Positions 50,450-62,914 of a stretch of 64,000 bases of DNA are shown here, piece after piece. Numbering within the stretch: the first letter of the stretch is position 1; every line of letters starts with the position of its first letter. The notes beneath the pieces were generated by a model. The model made no database searches and was not told the origin of the DNA. It saw nothing but the letters and a program-made list of their open reading frames with translations. Position numbers and translations under genes: made by a program. The stretch is from positions 3,823,773 to 3,887,772 of the forward strand of contig NW_019091360.1 of NCBI RefSeq assembly GCF_001949145.1, read 5' to 3'. The DNA comes from Acanthaster planci (lineage: Eukaryota; Echinodermata; Asteroidea; Valvatida; Acanthasteridae).

Positions 50450-53128
50450 TGTTACTAGGCACTCAACCACCGGATGATCATATGACAGGTATTTAGTGCT
50501 CTTTCTCCTCCTCGTTTGTTTGCTCACACTTGCTAGATAAGTTGATTACCTAACGTGTCTAATTTACTCTTCGGCGGCCACGCCACAGCCATCAGGCCTC
50601 AATTTTGGGGGGCTGATGTGATGGATAGATGGAATCCGAAGTCCGTGCAATATTGCTTCATGGAAAAAGCTTTCCGTCGAATTAGGAACTATGATTGCCG
50701 TCGTGAGTTCCATACTCCTCAAGGTATGAAAAATAGGTCTAGCTTGAGCTTAGACGCTGTCATGATCTAATTATCGTTCACGAAGGAGCTCTAATGTGTA
50801 GGCTTCTACATTTACGCATCTGGAGAAAGACTCAGATCAGAGCACACGACTTTGAAATGAATTAATGAAACAAAGAGCAGATAATTTTAAATTAGTGCTG
50901 CAATAATCCTTGTTTACTATCGGATTTGGCAGCATTAAACGTACACGTAAATGAGCTGATTTATTTCTTTTGAAAAAGTATCCAAAGCCTCTTACTTATT
51001 ACGTACCGTGACCCGGGCATTCCCTTTATTAGTCGCATCACGGTTTTAGATTATTATGAATGACTAAAGCAAACATCACTTTCGTCCCTTGTCTTTTACA
51101 TAAATCTGTCCAGACACTACCACCCCCTTTATTGTTCACGAACCAGTTATAATAATAACGATAAGTCATTCAGTTATATTTATCCATGTTTTATAGACAC
51201 TGCCTAGAACCAGCAGGTAGCCAGGGATTGCTTTGTTGGAGTGTTTTCTGAATGACCTTGTGTTCGCATTCGGGTAGAATCAGACAGCCCGTCTGTTCAA
51301 TCTCGTCGACTTGTGCACTCGGATGCGATTTTTTCCCCCGCACAAAGTTAGTGGCAGAAGTAATACCTTAATACCTGTGTTTGTTTTATGTTGATTGGTT
51401 GTTTACCTAGGGATTCTTTTTGGTGTTGCCAGTATTTACCATTTTTATACAGCGTTTTTACAGAAATTAAACGTGTGTTGCACGATCTTTCAATCCAACC
51501 AGTATTATGTTTCTACTTGGACAAAGTGGAGCAAATGTCATCATGGAAAGTGTTGGTCGTAATCTTTTGATGAATTTCTAACGGTTTTAGTCCAGGCTTG
51601 AATCAAAGTAGAAGTTCAGTACCAGACACCAATCAGTTGGGTTTCTTTAAATTCTTTAGTATACTTAATGAAGCATGGTTTCAAATTTTTGGTGACCCAA
51701 ATTTTGGGGGGCCAAACTTTTGGGGGGTGGGCAAAAAATTGGGAAATTTGTGTCCTGTCACCTTTTGGGGTCTTTCTAAGGGGTGAGGATACATGTTTCG
51801 GCTTTATACTCGCTTTCTGAAGAAGGGAAATTAAATAGACCAAACAATTGGTGTCTTTCTCTCATTATTATTAAAATGGCTGGGGGGCTGGCCCCCATTG
51901 CACTTCATCCGCCATTGTCATGAAGTATCAGATACACTGAGACGTCGTTATGGCGTATGCTTGACTGAACTTTTCAACAACGAAAATGCGATTTCAACCT
52001 TGAAATTAAAGCAGGACAAATTGGATTACTTGAAGCAATTATGATGAAGGAACATTGTAGGCTTTCAGACTGTGGCGGTCACATTGTAGGTACAAAGTGA
52101 TGTTTGTGTGTTGCCAGTTCGTAAACATTCGTCTATCCCACTGAAATTGTCTATGTTTCACCTGATTGAAGCCTAAGAAAATTGGTTCTCTGATATCAAT
52201 CTCCTGTTTTGCCATCCAGTAAAAAAAAGGCAAAAATTACTGTCCAGATGCCATGTTCATCGTCTATGACATCCACCTCATGTTGTGAAGAACATGTTTC
52301 GCAGTGTCATGTTGGAATAATGTATGATGCGGATTTCGTTTCAAGCTAAAATCGTACACAAGAAACAATACTTTATTCTAGTGTGGAATTTTGTTGTAAT
52401 GGCATGCATATCTACTGACGTTTATCATTGCAAAGGGAAAATGGTGATTATCAGCTTAGCTTATGCAGTTCAGGACTGACGGGTTGCGGAGTTTTATACC
52501 TTAGAGCAAAGCGCAGCTCTACGTACGCAGCTATACGTTGACATGTTCATTTATATCTCGGATCAAGATGTACGAAGGCCTAGCTCATTCCACTATTCGC
52601 CATAAACGTCACTTGGTTAGCCGTATTTGCATAACCGAGGAATCTGCCACGTCCATCTTCCTTAGATGTGTCGTTTGCAGATACATGTGGGTTTTTTAGT
52701 ATAATTATTATTCGCTAATTTATTCTGTATGTGTTGATTGATTTGTTTGGTTTGACACAAAACGTTCGTCCGTATTTTGATTATCACCATTAGTTTATTC
52801 GTTTCTTGTTTGCCGGTTTCCATCTTCACTATGTGCTCGCCCTTCATGCAGCTTCACTCAAGAATTTCTTTTCAACTATCACCGTCTTGCCATAGGTTAG
52901 TGAATAGTGAAAGGTACGGTAGTAATGCGAAAAGGAGCGTGTCCTTCTCTCAAACGACACTCAGCAAACATGGTTCCAGCATCCAGATGTAATTTTTTTT
53001 GCCTTCATTTCACAGAACACTCAATAGGTTCTCCAGTTTCGAGCTCTTGACATTCATGCCCACTCATGTACCTCTAACGCCTAAATAAAAAAAACTTGTG
53101 TTTCATTTTTTTTTCTCTGATATTGCAG

Positions 53129-53242
53129 GTTAGGCAAGTGAGCTATAAGAGATGGCAAGCTGTCAAGATGAGGCAAGACGCCATCTTCAACACTGGAGGA
53201 CTTCCCCAGCCGCTTCACCATCTTTCAACGGGATCCGTGTAG
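53129..53242 (+). CDS. Candidate alternative MLCK terminal exon
   Basis: A strong acceptor (long T-run, CTCTGATATTGCAG at 53128) is followed in phase 0 by 37 codons and TAG. They read VRQVSYKRWQAVKMRQDAIF, then NTGGLPQPLHHLSTGSV. Exon 20 ends in phase 0 at ARRRWQ, so skipping exon 21 would fuse that to this basic tail, replacing RAIGRM and the telokin Ig. Two AATAAA signals lie 625-660 bases further on (53866, 53903). A 37-codon open frame can occur by chance, and the segment could instead be a 5' UTR exon of the next gene. Confidence 0.3.
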   Translation, partial: VRQVSYKRWQAVKMRQDAIFNTGGLPQPLHHLSTGSV

Positions 53243-53865
53243 AGTTCACGCTTAACCTGGGAGCAGGCGAGTAGATCATTCATCTTCTGAACGGCAGACT
53301 CTACAATTAGCCTATCATGAATCCATTTATCATGCAGTTAACGGTACTGTTCGCCTTCATCCTGCATCATCCTTTGTAGTGGTTTTATTACTCACAGACT
53401 AAGCTCATCACCTGGCAAGATGGCGATACGAGGTGAATGAAGTTTTGTTATATCACATCGGGCAGGGGATTACCATGTGACACCATTTCTTCCATGTTCA
53501 TCACCACTGTGCCTTACAAGACGCCATATGAACAAGTACCGCTACCGTTGCCTAATAGGATTTAAACTCCGTGACATAGAAGTTGCTGGTTTGACTCGAT
53601 TTGTAAACAGCTGCGTTGAAAGATGAAGATCATTGAATACCCGGTACGTGCCGCAAAATGTTAAGGAAACTTAGCCTCTTGCTAACATCACTTTTCAAGT
53701 AACTGAATCCACTTCATGAATCCTATATCTCCGATTTATAAATGCTTACTAAATCAAACATTGCAGCCAAAATATTTCAAAGGAGTTTCGGCGCTTTTTA
53801 AGAGCCAAGAGCACGTACGAGCACTCCAGTATTGCTTGGTTGTTGTCGATATTTCTGCTGCCGAG

Positions 53866-53908
53866 AATAAACCTCGAACAATGGCCTCGATATCCCACGA
53901 CTAATAAA
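53866..53908 (+). terminator. Pair of polyadenylation signals
   Basis: AATAAA at 53866-53871 and again at 53903-53908, on the plus strand, just before the next gene's first coding exon. They could end a transcript using the candidate exon at 53129. Confidence 0.35.
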
Positions 53909-54420
53909 GGTCAACCTTTAGTCGCGTAATATTCCACCTCAGTGGAACAGCAACAAAAAAAGACAGGACCTATACTGGAGCCTGTGCATTGACAATTATT
54001 GACGGACCTTATTCCAATATAACGATGATAACAAAAACACAAAAGACTTGGATTTCGAGTCAAACACGGTTGAAATGATTCGACAAGTTTCTCATAATTC
54101 TGAACCGTCGGCGATCTCAGTTGGTGGTTAACCGAAATGTTGCCTTTACGACTGTGGTCTGTCGTTGTAGTTGTAATGGTGATGTTTATACGGTCTGTTG
54201 GATAACTGGGTGTAGTTTACAATTGCGCAATGATCAACTACGTTGTTGCGCTTTACCTTTTGAAGTGACGGTTGACAATCTATGTTAAACATCCGTGAAC
54301 TTGGATGAGGCAGCATTGGATGTATGATGCATTGTATGCATCTTTCCTTCAGGACATTGACGGTTTGACTAGGTGCCGTTCTAATCTACCTCAGGATAGT
54401 TAAACTGTACGTCCACCACA

Positions 54421-54949
54421 ATGTCGGATCATTGCAGTCACCTCGGCGAATCTCAAAAGGTGAGAGACGCGGAGATGTCACCTCCTGGGAGTATCGTCTT
54501 AGAGCTTGGCATCGAGAACCAACTAGACTGTGTCATCCGCTCTATACAAGCCTCTAAACCACGTGGTATGAACATCCGGCTAGAACCATTAACTGAATGC
54601 TGGGAACAGACAGGGAGTTCAAGAAATGTCTTCAAGAGGAGACCTAGATTTGGAGGGACAAGCATCAAGAAGGGACGGACATCGAAACCGGGTGTCTGTA
54701 GCACCTGCCGTGCTCCGTGTACAAAATGTACAGCAGCAAGGGACAATGCACAAAGGCACAGAGAACAGCCCGTCGCTGACAAACGGTATCTATCCTGTGC
54801 ATACATTGATCTTCCGTCTCTTGAAACCTATAGAATTGACATTGAGATTCCAACAAGTAATGCTGAACAGAGTAGAACATTATCTGACGATGACTCAACG
54901 TTTACAATGGAGGATCATAAATTCACATCAGACGCATCAACACAGACAG
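54421..54949 (+). CDS. Second gene exon 1: N-terminus with CxxCxxxCxxC cluster
   Basis: The ATG at 54421 has A at -3 (CACAATGT), and an in-frame TAG lies 24 bases upstream (54397-54399), which supports it as the start. A splice acceptor-like CTACCTCAG at 54394 could join a 5' UTR exon. The 176 codons are mostly polar. VCSTCRAPCTKCTAA (about 54694-54738) has four cysteines in a C-x2-C-x3-C-x2-C pattern, possibly metal-binding. The donor at 54950 (GTAAAG) leaves phase 1. The exon ends with Ser/Asp/Thr-rich sequence continuing into exon 2 as STQTDGLPERIS. I recognise no known family. Confidence 0.65.
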
Positions 54950-55818
54950 GTAAAGTAACTCATTAAGTTGGGCACCATCGTTCATTCATGAGCAAGCACG
55001 CAAAGGTTATATCCATTAATTAATTTGTTCTTCATCCTCCCGCAGATCATCTTTGTGTATAACATTTTACTCAATTTCATCATAAAAGCGCTGGCCTGTA
55101 CTGTGGCAGCCATGCCCACTATACCATGGAATTCAGGAACCATTCCCTTTCTGTTTCCATATCGACGTCAAACGTGCCCAACACCTTTACAATCCTCAAG
55201 TGTTCTTGTGACAACAAACTTTATTTTCCGAGTGCAAATTTGAGCAACGTTGGAGGAGTAGTGTTTCTCTCTTTCCGATTGTTCGTTTGTAACGCGAGTA
55301 CGGACACAGCGGTGTAGTAAGGCTATATTGCCCAGATTGATGTTGGGATTGCTGAAGGAGAACCAAAGAAAGACATTGGAATGTACTGGTTTCGCAGAAA
55401 TCTGCCAAAGATTTATACTAGTCCTCGCTAGAATCAAGCCGAATTATGTTCAAAACAGTTTTCAAGTGGTAACTCAGAATAAGTGCCAAAAGCTGCTCAA
55501 CTAACGTAGAATTTTTTACGTTGACACCAGCAGACATGCGCTACGCGGTAGCCATTAGTCAGAACTCTTGACCTCAAGGTGTAGTTATGATATGAATCTC
55601 CGAAAGTGTCCGACTATTTTCTCACCATTTTAGCATAGATTTATGTGTAGATAAGTTTTTACTCTGATTGACACATCTAAATGAAAAATGGAATAGTTTC
55701 AGAATAATAAATAAGAGTACTTTTTGGTGTTTTTTTTTTCAATTGTGAAACACACGAATGTATTTGAAATAGGCTGATTCCTAAATTAATTTGACGATAA
55801 CTTCATTTTTTCCCCCAG
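54950..55818. other. Second gene intron 1
   Basis: About 0.9 kb; open frames here are short and not protein-like. Nothing else seen. Confidence 0.55.
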
Positions 55819-57213
55819 ATGGCTTGCCTGAACGAATTTCAAGCATAGGTATTGACCACGATGTTACTTCTCCGGTAGAAATCACGTTGCAGATTGACAA
55901 AGAAATTGACCACCACACAGGGAGTTCTTCCGGGTCAAGTAGCTCAGATGATGATGAAGCACAAAACACAGGTGACTTTGACGGAAGAAGCCATGGGGAG
56001 GACAGAAGGGGAAGCAACAGCTCGATCGATAGTGAGGGCGGGGAAAGACCCCAGTCACCCACCATCACGGCACTCGATCAAGACAACACTGTGGTGGACC
56101 AGGACAAAGAGCAACCTCCAGACTTGTTTGAAGACGACGATTTACTCCTGAGCAGTCTGCCAACATCTGACATGATTGGAGAAGCGGAGCCAAATTTGTT
56201 TGAGATGACGCAAGAAGAGGAAGATCATCTGATGAGGATGAAAGTTGTCTTTGGTGAATCGTCGATGAAACCTCCCGAGGGACCACGAGCAGTTTCTATG
56301 ATACACGACGAATCCATCTACGACCTCAATGAGGTGATTACTGTAGCATCGTCTCAAGACGACAATCTGAACGCAGAGCAAAAAGTGGAGGCTGATAGGG
56401 AAGGTGACCAGGGTGAAGATCCACACCCTGATTTTCAGCTTAGCGACAGCTTGGACATCACACCAGAGGAATTTGAACAGTTTTTGGCTATGAATGCCGC
56501 CTTTGGAAGCCCTGCTGTCATTCCACCTCCTAAGTGTTTATCCAAGGAAACTCGTTCCTCACCAGCGGGCCCAATTCAACAAGAATCCATAGGCCTACAC
56601 CAGAGTGACAACAAAGCGCGCAGCTTAGAACCTTCTCAAGCCATAATCAACTTGACTGATAGCTTGGATCTAACTCAGGAGGAATACGAGCAGTTTGTGG
56701 CAATGAGTGCAGCTTTCGGCGGCCCATCTGTAATCCCACGTCCACGGATGGCTTCAATCCAAAATGAAGAGCCATCCGAGCAAGCAGTCGTTAATCCAGT
56801 ATCGAGACCTTTGACCCTCAATCTCCAGCGATCAACCAACCCTGATAACGATAGGACGCCCTCACCTCGTTCACCTGGTTTGTCTAGACAGCCAGCAGTA
56901 GGCTACTTCTCTCATACCGACACAGCCTCATCAGTAGAGGATGATTCCAGACAAAACAGCGTCGAAGGAACATCCTTTCTGGATGACTTACGAGAGACAG
57001 CTTTCGGAAATCCAAGTGACGACAAACTAGATTCTGATCAGGAGGAAGAGTCCGACGGAGACGATGTGTCCCTCGTTGCGTCTTCACAGGAAGACGAAGG
57101 AAGCTTGACTCCTGTCCTCGAAACTTCTCCTTTGAACTTTGACCTTGGAGTGGTTGAACAGTCGAATTCACTCTCAACAACGCCAACAAATGAAAGCAAG
57201 AAATTTCCAAAAG
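55819..57213 (+). CDS. Second gene exon 2: acidic disordered region with three internal repeats
   Basis: A 1,395-nt phase 1-1 exon (acceptor TTTTTTCCCCCAG, donor GTAAGA) encoding 465 residues, strongly acidic and Ser-rich. Three copies of a motif of about 30 residues have the consensus [LF]-[DE]-[ILM]-T-x-E-E-x-[DE]-x-[FL]-x-x-M-x-x-x-F-G, at 56193-56285, 56445-56534 and 56658-56747. The last two are very similar (LDITPEEFEQFLAMNAAFG and LDLTQEEYEQFVAMSAAFG). VASSQ[DE]D also occurs twice. Each repeat probably forms an amphipathic helix, a possible docking motif. I recognise no named domain. Confidence 0.82.
56193..56747 (+). repeat. Three protein-level repeats (coding)
   Basis: Units at 56193-56285 (diverged), 56445-56534 and 56658-56747 (90 nt each). 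They share the T-x-E-E...M-x-x-x-F-G core and, in units 2 and 3, a trailing PxVIPxP. The spacers are unrelated in sequence, so the conserved units are likely functional. Confidence 0.8.
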
Positions 57214-59748
57214 GTAAGAAAGTGACCCGTGTCGCCATTTACTTAATGTTCGTTAACAAATTCAACTATTTTCAATGTACATTTATTTTGTGCGATTGAC
57301 ACCTTTTCAAAAATAATTTGGAAAGTAATTAACTAGTTTGACGGGGATGCACGACACATAAGAAGCTTCCCACCAACGTTTAATTATTATGCGTAATCTT
57401 GTACTCGATTACACGCTCAGAACTCACATTAGTGTCAAGCATGGCGCGCAGCATACAACCAAGAGAGCATAGAGGAAGACAGGGACAACGTGTCGAAAAT
57501 ATTGGTCTTCTTTTAATCACCAGTTTATTTTCCATGAAAAGAGTCATGTTATGCTATAATATCATCAGCAGTCAATGGTTTGTTGTCGCCTTTGTTCAGC
57601 AAGTACTTTCGTAGAAGCCTTTTGCATTTTGGTGTTTGGTCCTACGCAGCATTGATACCTCATTTTGTAACAAACTTGAATAGTAGCCTCTGCACCGTGA
57701 CGAGTGATGAGTGGTGTAATGCTACAGTTGCCACCTCACTTCTGCCAATCACTTCTGTCTCAGACACTTCATCCTCCATCGTGGATTCATTCATGCCCTC
57801 TTGTTTACACATCCGGTAGAAGGAGACGTAGAAAGGATTCTTATTTCTCCGTCGCTACCCTCAGATAAAAGCCTGAAGGAGATTGAGGGCGTTCTTTAGT
57901 TCTCCAGTCTTAACTTTGAAGACTTGGGGATGTCATAATCCTTTCTTTGAGCCGCCACTTTGTTAATTCTTTAAGCCGGGACATTGTGATTTCCTAACGT
58001 ATCGCAAACCTACCCTCTAATGAGCGCTAAGAATAACCCTGGTTGTTATTTTTAGGGTAGTGTAGCAGTTATTTTTGGCAACAAGGACAGTTATTTCTGG
58101 TTACAATGAGAAAAGACTCTTGTCTTGCTGAAGATCTTCGCTCCACTGACTAAACTCGAGGCAGATTGCCATGTAGTGAACTAATCTTTGATAACACTTT
58201 GAGGATGGAGTGTACAGTGCATTCTAGTGCTTTGTACGCAATAAAAACAAAGGGAAAATATCAAAGCACAAATACATCACGAAAATGATTTTTTAATAAG
58301 ACAAAAATCAGGAAAAGATATATCTGTTTGCTTTTGACCTGCTGAAATTACCACAACCTGTCAATTAAAGGGGAAAAGGATGATGAACAGGAGTTTTCTT
58401 CATTGCAACCAGCATTGTACATGTACATGTATATCCTGGTATATTTCATATGAAGCGGCGTGAAGTTATATATCTCCCAACCCCCACCGTGTAACTATCA
58501 AGCTTCCTCTAATGGTAACTGATAATTTTTTGCCTTGTCGAGCAATGCCATGGCAACCACCTTTACGTCGAAACAACGATTGAGGTTATGATGGGCAATA
58601 CTCAATGACACTTCGTTGACTGGATGCATTTTTTATCACAGCCTCCGCCCTTATTAGACGCGCAAAATAGGTCTTCAAATGAACGTGACACACGGGTGGT
58701 ATTTTTTAGCAAGGTGGACGCAGTCAAGTTTCTTGAAAAACTCGTACAGCCCATTGTACGTTTAGCAAAATTGTTGTTGTAATTCACCAGAGGTAAGCAT
58801 TATTGTGTAGAATCTAACCATCAATAGTTCTATTGGTAGATAACGTTCTGTACATTAAATAATTAGTCAAACGTCAATGAGAAGATTGATTGGTATATTT
58901 TGTACTTTAGTGTAATTTTCCATGTAAGTCCCTAATGGTTTTTTTTTCCCATATTTTGGGAATTACTCCCTATATGTGAATGGATTTCGTTTCTCATGTT
59001 GTTTTTCTTAAACGATTCGTTTTTGTTAAAGAGTGATATTGTATTCAGGTTCAATTGTCAACTTCAAGATCAATAATCTTGACCTGACCTGTTCCTTAGT
59101 TCTCAAAACAAAGGCTCCTTCGTGTCGAGGCTCTATAATTAAAGTACAATATTAGTAATTGCCGACAGATTTTTCTTTCTCACGACTAGGTGGCACTGAA
59201 CCTGATATAGAAAACCTTAAAGTGCCTTCGGCAACCTGTCTATTAGATTGCATTGTTAATTTTGTTCTTGTCGAAATGGAAAGTCCATTTCAGATGCCTG
59301 GGTCAAGGAAGGGTCCACGTGTAGTAGTACCTTCTGTCTGTTCTTAAACAATGTAAACACCTCACGCCGCGCCTATGTGACTGTGCTTTGGGGTGGTTTG
59401 CGTGAGAACTATAATATAGCGGTTGTAACCGCATACTCGGGCTCCTTGTCCACTAGACTGATACTGTATTCAAATTAGACCGGCTTGCCTCCGACTTGTG
59501 CAGTCGGACTAAGCAGGGGAGTCTGTCGACAACAAAGGTACTGAGCCTTCTACTTGGTCCGTTCGTTCACCTCTGTCATGCGCGTCACACAATGCGCTGT
59601 TCGCGTCAGATGGAGTGGCCAGGGACACCCATAGGTCTATCCCAAAATTTCTGATACCTGTCGTCAATCTTGGTGCACACCTCCAAAGTTTTGAGAGAGT
59701 ATTTCTACTTCGTTTTTCCTACAAACTTTTAATTCGTGGCTGCACCAG
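57214..59748. other. Second gene intron 2
   Basis: About 2.5 kb. One doubtful exon is possible at 59188 (acceptor CTCACGACTAG, reading GGTEPDIENLK) but has no good donor. No other feature was seen. Confidence 0.5.
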
Positions 59749-60060
59749 GACCGGAGTTCACCGAGGAGCTGTTCCTTAGCGCGCCGACCGGTGAGGGCTA
59801 CGGGGACAACGCGGTGTTGATGCGGTGCAAGGTCGAGGCTTGGCCACCCGCTCATGTCAGCTGGTTCTACAAAGACGAGCCTCTTGGGGATGGTGATGAA
59901 GCCGTGGACCCGGATCGAGTGGAGCTGAATTCAGATCAGGTGCAGGGAGTCTACACGCTCTTGTTGAAAGAGGTTGAGAGCTTCGATACTGGGGTCTACA
60001 CATGTAAAGCTAGCAACACCATCGGCGAGGCAACAAGTGCAGCCGAATTGATCGTTCAAG
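59749..60060 (+). CDS. Second gene exon 3: Ig domain
   Basis: A 312-nt phase 1-1 exon; donor GTAAGG, acceptor GTGGCTGCACCAG (its pyrimidine tract is set back, so the exact start is less sure). The joined reading is GPEFTEELFLSAPTGEGYGD, followed by MRCKVEAWPPAHVSWFYKDE and TGVYTCKASNTIGEATSAAE. Both cysteines and the tryptophan are present. An insertion of acidic residues lies in the C' to E region (GDGDEAVDPDRVEL). Confidence 0.85.
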
Positions 60061-61740
60061 GTAAGGGGAAAATTTTATTTAATAATTCTTATGTAGTTAC
60101 TGATTATCAACTTTCTTTGAAGTGATGCAAAATTTTCATTTCGCATATTTCTCCTGTTTGATCATTCTTAGCAGTACTTTTCAGTGTTTATAAATTTGAT
60201 TCTACAACTTCTACGTTCTTCAGTAAGAATCTTCAAGGTATCAAAGCCTAATTGTGCGCAAAAATGGTACGACAGCAGAATTATCCATATGAATCTTCCA
60301 TGCATGTATCTATTCGGTTTATACATCCTTGTTATTCTTATGAGGAAGCGTTCACTATGATATTCTCCTTTTATGAACATACACCACGTACTTTCAATCA
60401 CAATAGGCCTATGCTGTTTGTAGTCGCGACGCCATCGGTCTTGGAATCGCTGTACGGTACGGTTCAGCTTGGTTTGTTTCAATTGTCCTTCGCGTAAACC
60501 AAGAACAGCATATTTCCAAACACAGTTGTAACATGAGTTTCGAAACCCTGACCTAGCCAAGGTGAAAACAGGTTCACTTGAACAATTCAGAGGAGGCACA
60601 AAGCGATTTTCGTTTTCTCCGGTTCACCGAGCCCCAGAATAAGAGACTGCTTGCCGCAGGCAAAGTCTACGTTATCCAGACACCTGTTAAGTAAACAAAT
60701 AACTGGTCCTGTAAACTTGATGGCTATTCATTACCTCTTCAAAGGACATGTCAGAAACATATTATAGGTCACGCACATTTATACATTAAGTAAACATGCC
60801 AGGCATCAATGTTAAAACCGGTTTGTTAACAATATTGACTTGGAAATGTTTTCCAATGGTTGTTTTGTTTTTCTCTCTCAAATTTGTAATTGTGCAGTCA
60901 TGAATGTTTCTGAAATGCCTAGGAGTGGGAATCTTCTTGTCCTCATCGATATTCTAGCAAGCTCTTACTGCGTTGTCGAACTCAAATTTTGCGGTGAATG
61001 CATTTGGGATGATTTCACAGATGAACTTGGTCGAGTAAATTGAGGATGTTCGGACAGTGTTCTTTAAATAGTCGTAACATAACGGATAAAGAGCCCAAGA
61101 AGTCGCTAGGAAGAGCAACGTCAGCAGGAAAATTTGGCCGTTTTCTAGCCTTTCCGTGAGCCCTTTTTGTGTCGTAAGATTCCAATTTCTTGTTTATAGA
61201 TAAGTACTGATAAGGATCTTGTACCAGTTTTACACGATATCACGCTGGCGTGCTTATTGATACGTAAAGAATTTGGATATAGGCCCAGACAAAACTTGTC
61301 CAAGGCAAGCGCAGCAAATTATATGGGCGTGAGTGAGCGTTGTTGAATAGACAGGAAGGGGATCAAATCAAGTAACAAGGCGTGAAATCGAAAGCTCCCC
61401 TGGGTTATTTCAGTATTGTTGGTGTGTGCTTTCCTGGACTGAAGACTCATACTTAAGTGTTGAATGCCTATCTAGGTTCAAAATTCTGGAGAACATTGAC
61501 TTTAAAGCAACGAAAATAATCCACTTGTGTTGTTGTTGTTTTTGTTAATGCATGTTTACGCTTGTGCCTACAGTGCATTGTTCTATTCGACAGAGAGAAT
61601 GTCCATCGTTTAGACTTATCGCAGTATTTCTGTGTTCTGTAAACTCAATACACCATCCCTCCCGCCAGTTATGTCTAAGTTGGCATCCATGTTCGGCCAA
61701 AATTATCATAAAGTTGTGATGATCATTCAATCCTTCACAG
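60061..61740. other. Second gene intron 3
   Basis: About 1.7 kb with no supported exon, repeat or RNA gene. Confidence 0.55.
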
Positions 61741-61792
61741 AATCGGCGTCAGATTCGGAATACGAAACTGCTCGTTCCTATTTTACATCTGG
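61741..61792 (+). CDS. Second gene exon 4: 52-nt linker exon
   Basis: Acceptor AATCCTTCACAG, donor GTAAGT, phase 1 to 2. It encodes ESASDSEYETARSYFTS and the first two bases of a glycine codon. Both splice sites are strong and the phases match the flanking exons. Same length and phase class as 13678-13729 and 63781-63832. Acidic Ser/Tyr content suggests a phosphorylatable linker. Confidence 0.8.
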
Positions 61793-62729
61793 GTAAGTCT
61801 TTCCACTCATGTAAAAAAAAACAGATTCGAAATAGGTCATGTTTCTTTATGTCTCGTTTCTTTATTTACATGTAGCTTGACGCTATTTTATGATAATGTC
61901 TAATTATGATTAGTCTAATTATTTCGATTTGAATTCGCCGTGCTTGCTGTATGTAGTGAGCCCCCTACACCTTCAACTTGTTTTTATCGTTGACTCGACA
62001 AACACAATACTGGCTTGCACTTGTTTGATCTGCTATTTCTTGCGATCGCAGGTGTTTAAAAAGTCAATAGGACCGGCAAATACCAAACGATGAAAATGAG
62101 CATTATGATACGCTCTGATATCGCTAGGCCGATGGTACACCTTGGATGACCTTGTTTACACAAAGCAGAGAAACGTTGACTGAATTTGGATGCGTAACTA
62201 AGCAGAGTTGAAGCAGTAACCCACATGTGTATGATATTGAACAACTAGGCATAATGAACACGGGCAATACAGTCACAGTACGCAAGGGGAGGAGGTCGGT
62301 TTCTCTCAGGTGGTTCATCAGTGTTCAGTGCTTGTCATGGGAAATCAAACTCGCATTGTTATGGTTCGCTCTTGGAGCACTTCTTGATCGTTTTTCTCTG
62401 TGGAAAGTATATCCCATCAACTCACATCTTAAAGTATTGGTGCTTTGAAGAGGAAAAAATCGGCCACGCAGGAAACTAAAATAAACCAGAAAGTGGCCTG
62501 AACATACTGAAATTCTACAATCAGTCACTTAAAATTTGATGCTGCTGAGATTGTCGGAATGTGAAGAAACCCAAGCAATAATGAAAAACTTGTCTGGCTT
62601 TATCGTGACATAAAATAAAATAAAATGCAAAGAAAACAAAACAAAAACCTTCATGAGGGACTAAGTTTGGTAGCTCCCCCCACACATAGACTCCTGTTCT
62701 TAGATGAGAATCGCTTTTTTGCCGCTTAG
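61793..62729. other. Second gene intron 4
   Basis: About 0.9 kb; nothing recognisable. Confidence 0.55.
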
Positions 62730-62914
62730 GGATGAAATAGTGGATCATCTCGGCGAGACGTGGTTGTCAAGAGGAATTACAGAAGCGAACACAGTCCCTA
62801 AGAGGACTGTGAAGATTACAACACACGGAGCCACTGCACCGCGCTTCACCTTCAAGCCCCAAAGTCGAGTAGTTGAAATCGGCCAAACAGCGAAACTTAT
62901 TTGTGGCGTGAAAG
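62730..62914 (+). CDS. Second gene exon 5: linker with GETW and start of a split Ig
   Basis: Acceptor TTTTTTGCCGCTTAG, donor GTACCA, phase 2 to 1. It encodes GDEIVDHLGETWLSRG, a Thr/Lys-rich linker, then Ig strands TAPRFTFKPQSRVVEIGQTA and LICGVKG. The intron falls between B and C strands, as in MLCK exons 8/9. ORF extension past 62914 is intronic. Confidence 0.85.

Larger units (their letters stand above)
44816..54420. other. Region between the MLCK stop and the next gene
   Basis: About 9.6 kb. The first canonical AATAAA after the stop is at 46769-46774, so an MLCK 3' UTR of about 1.9 kb is possible. A GC-rich patch lies at about 44990-45180. T-rich low-complexity sequence (TTTTG repeats) lies at about 45745-45785. 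Promoter-like sequence, an Ig-like pseudogene candidate and a candidate alternative MLCK last exon are listed separately. Nothing else is convincingly coding. Confidence 0.6.

Noticed and set aside
59188-59344. Possible extra exon of the second gene (GGTEPDIENLK)
   Set aside because: The acceptor is plausible and phase fits, but no acceptable donor follows and exon 2 already joins 59749 in phase.
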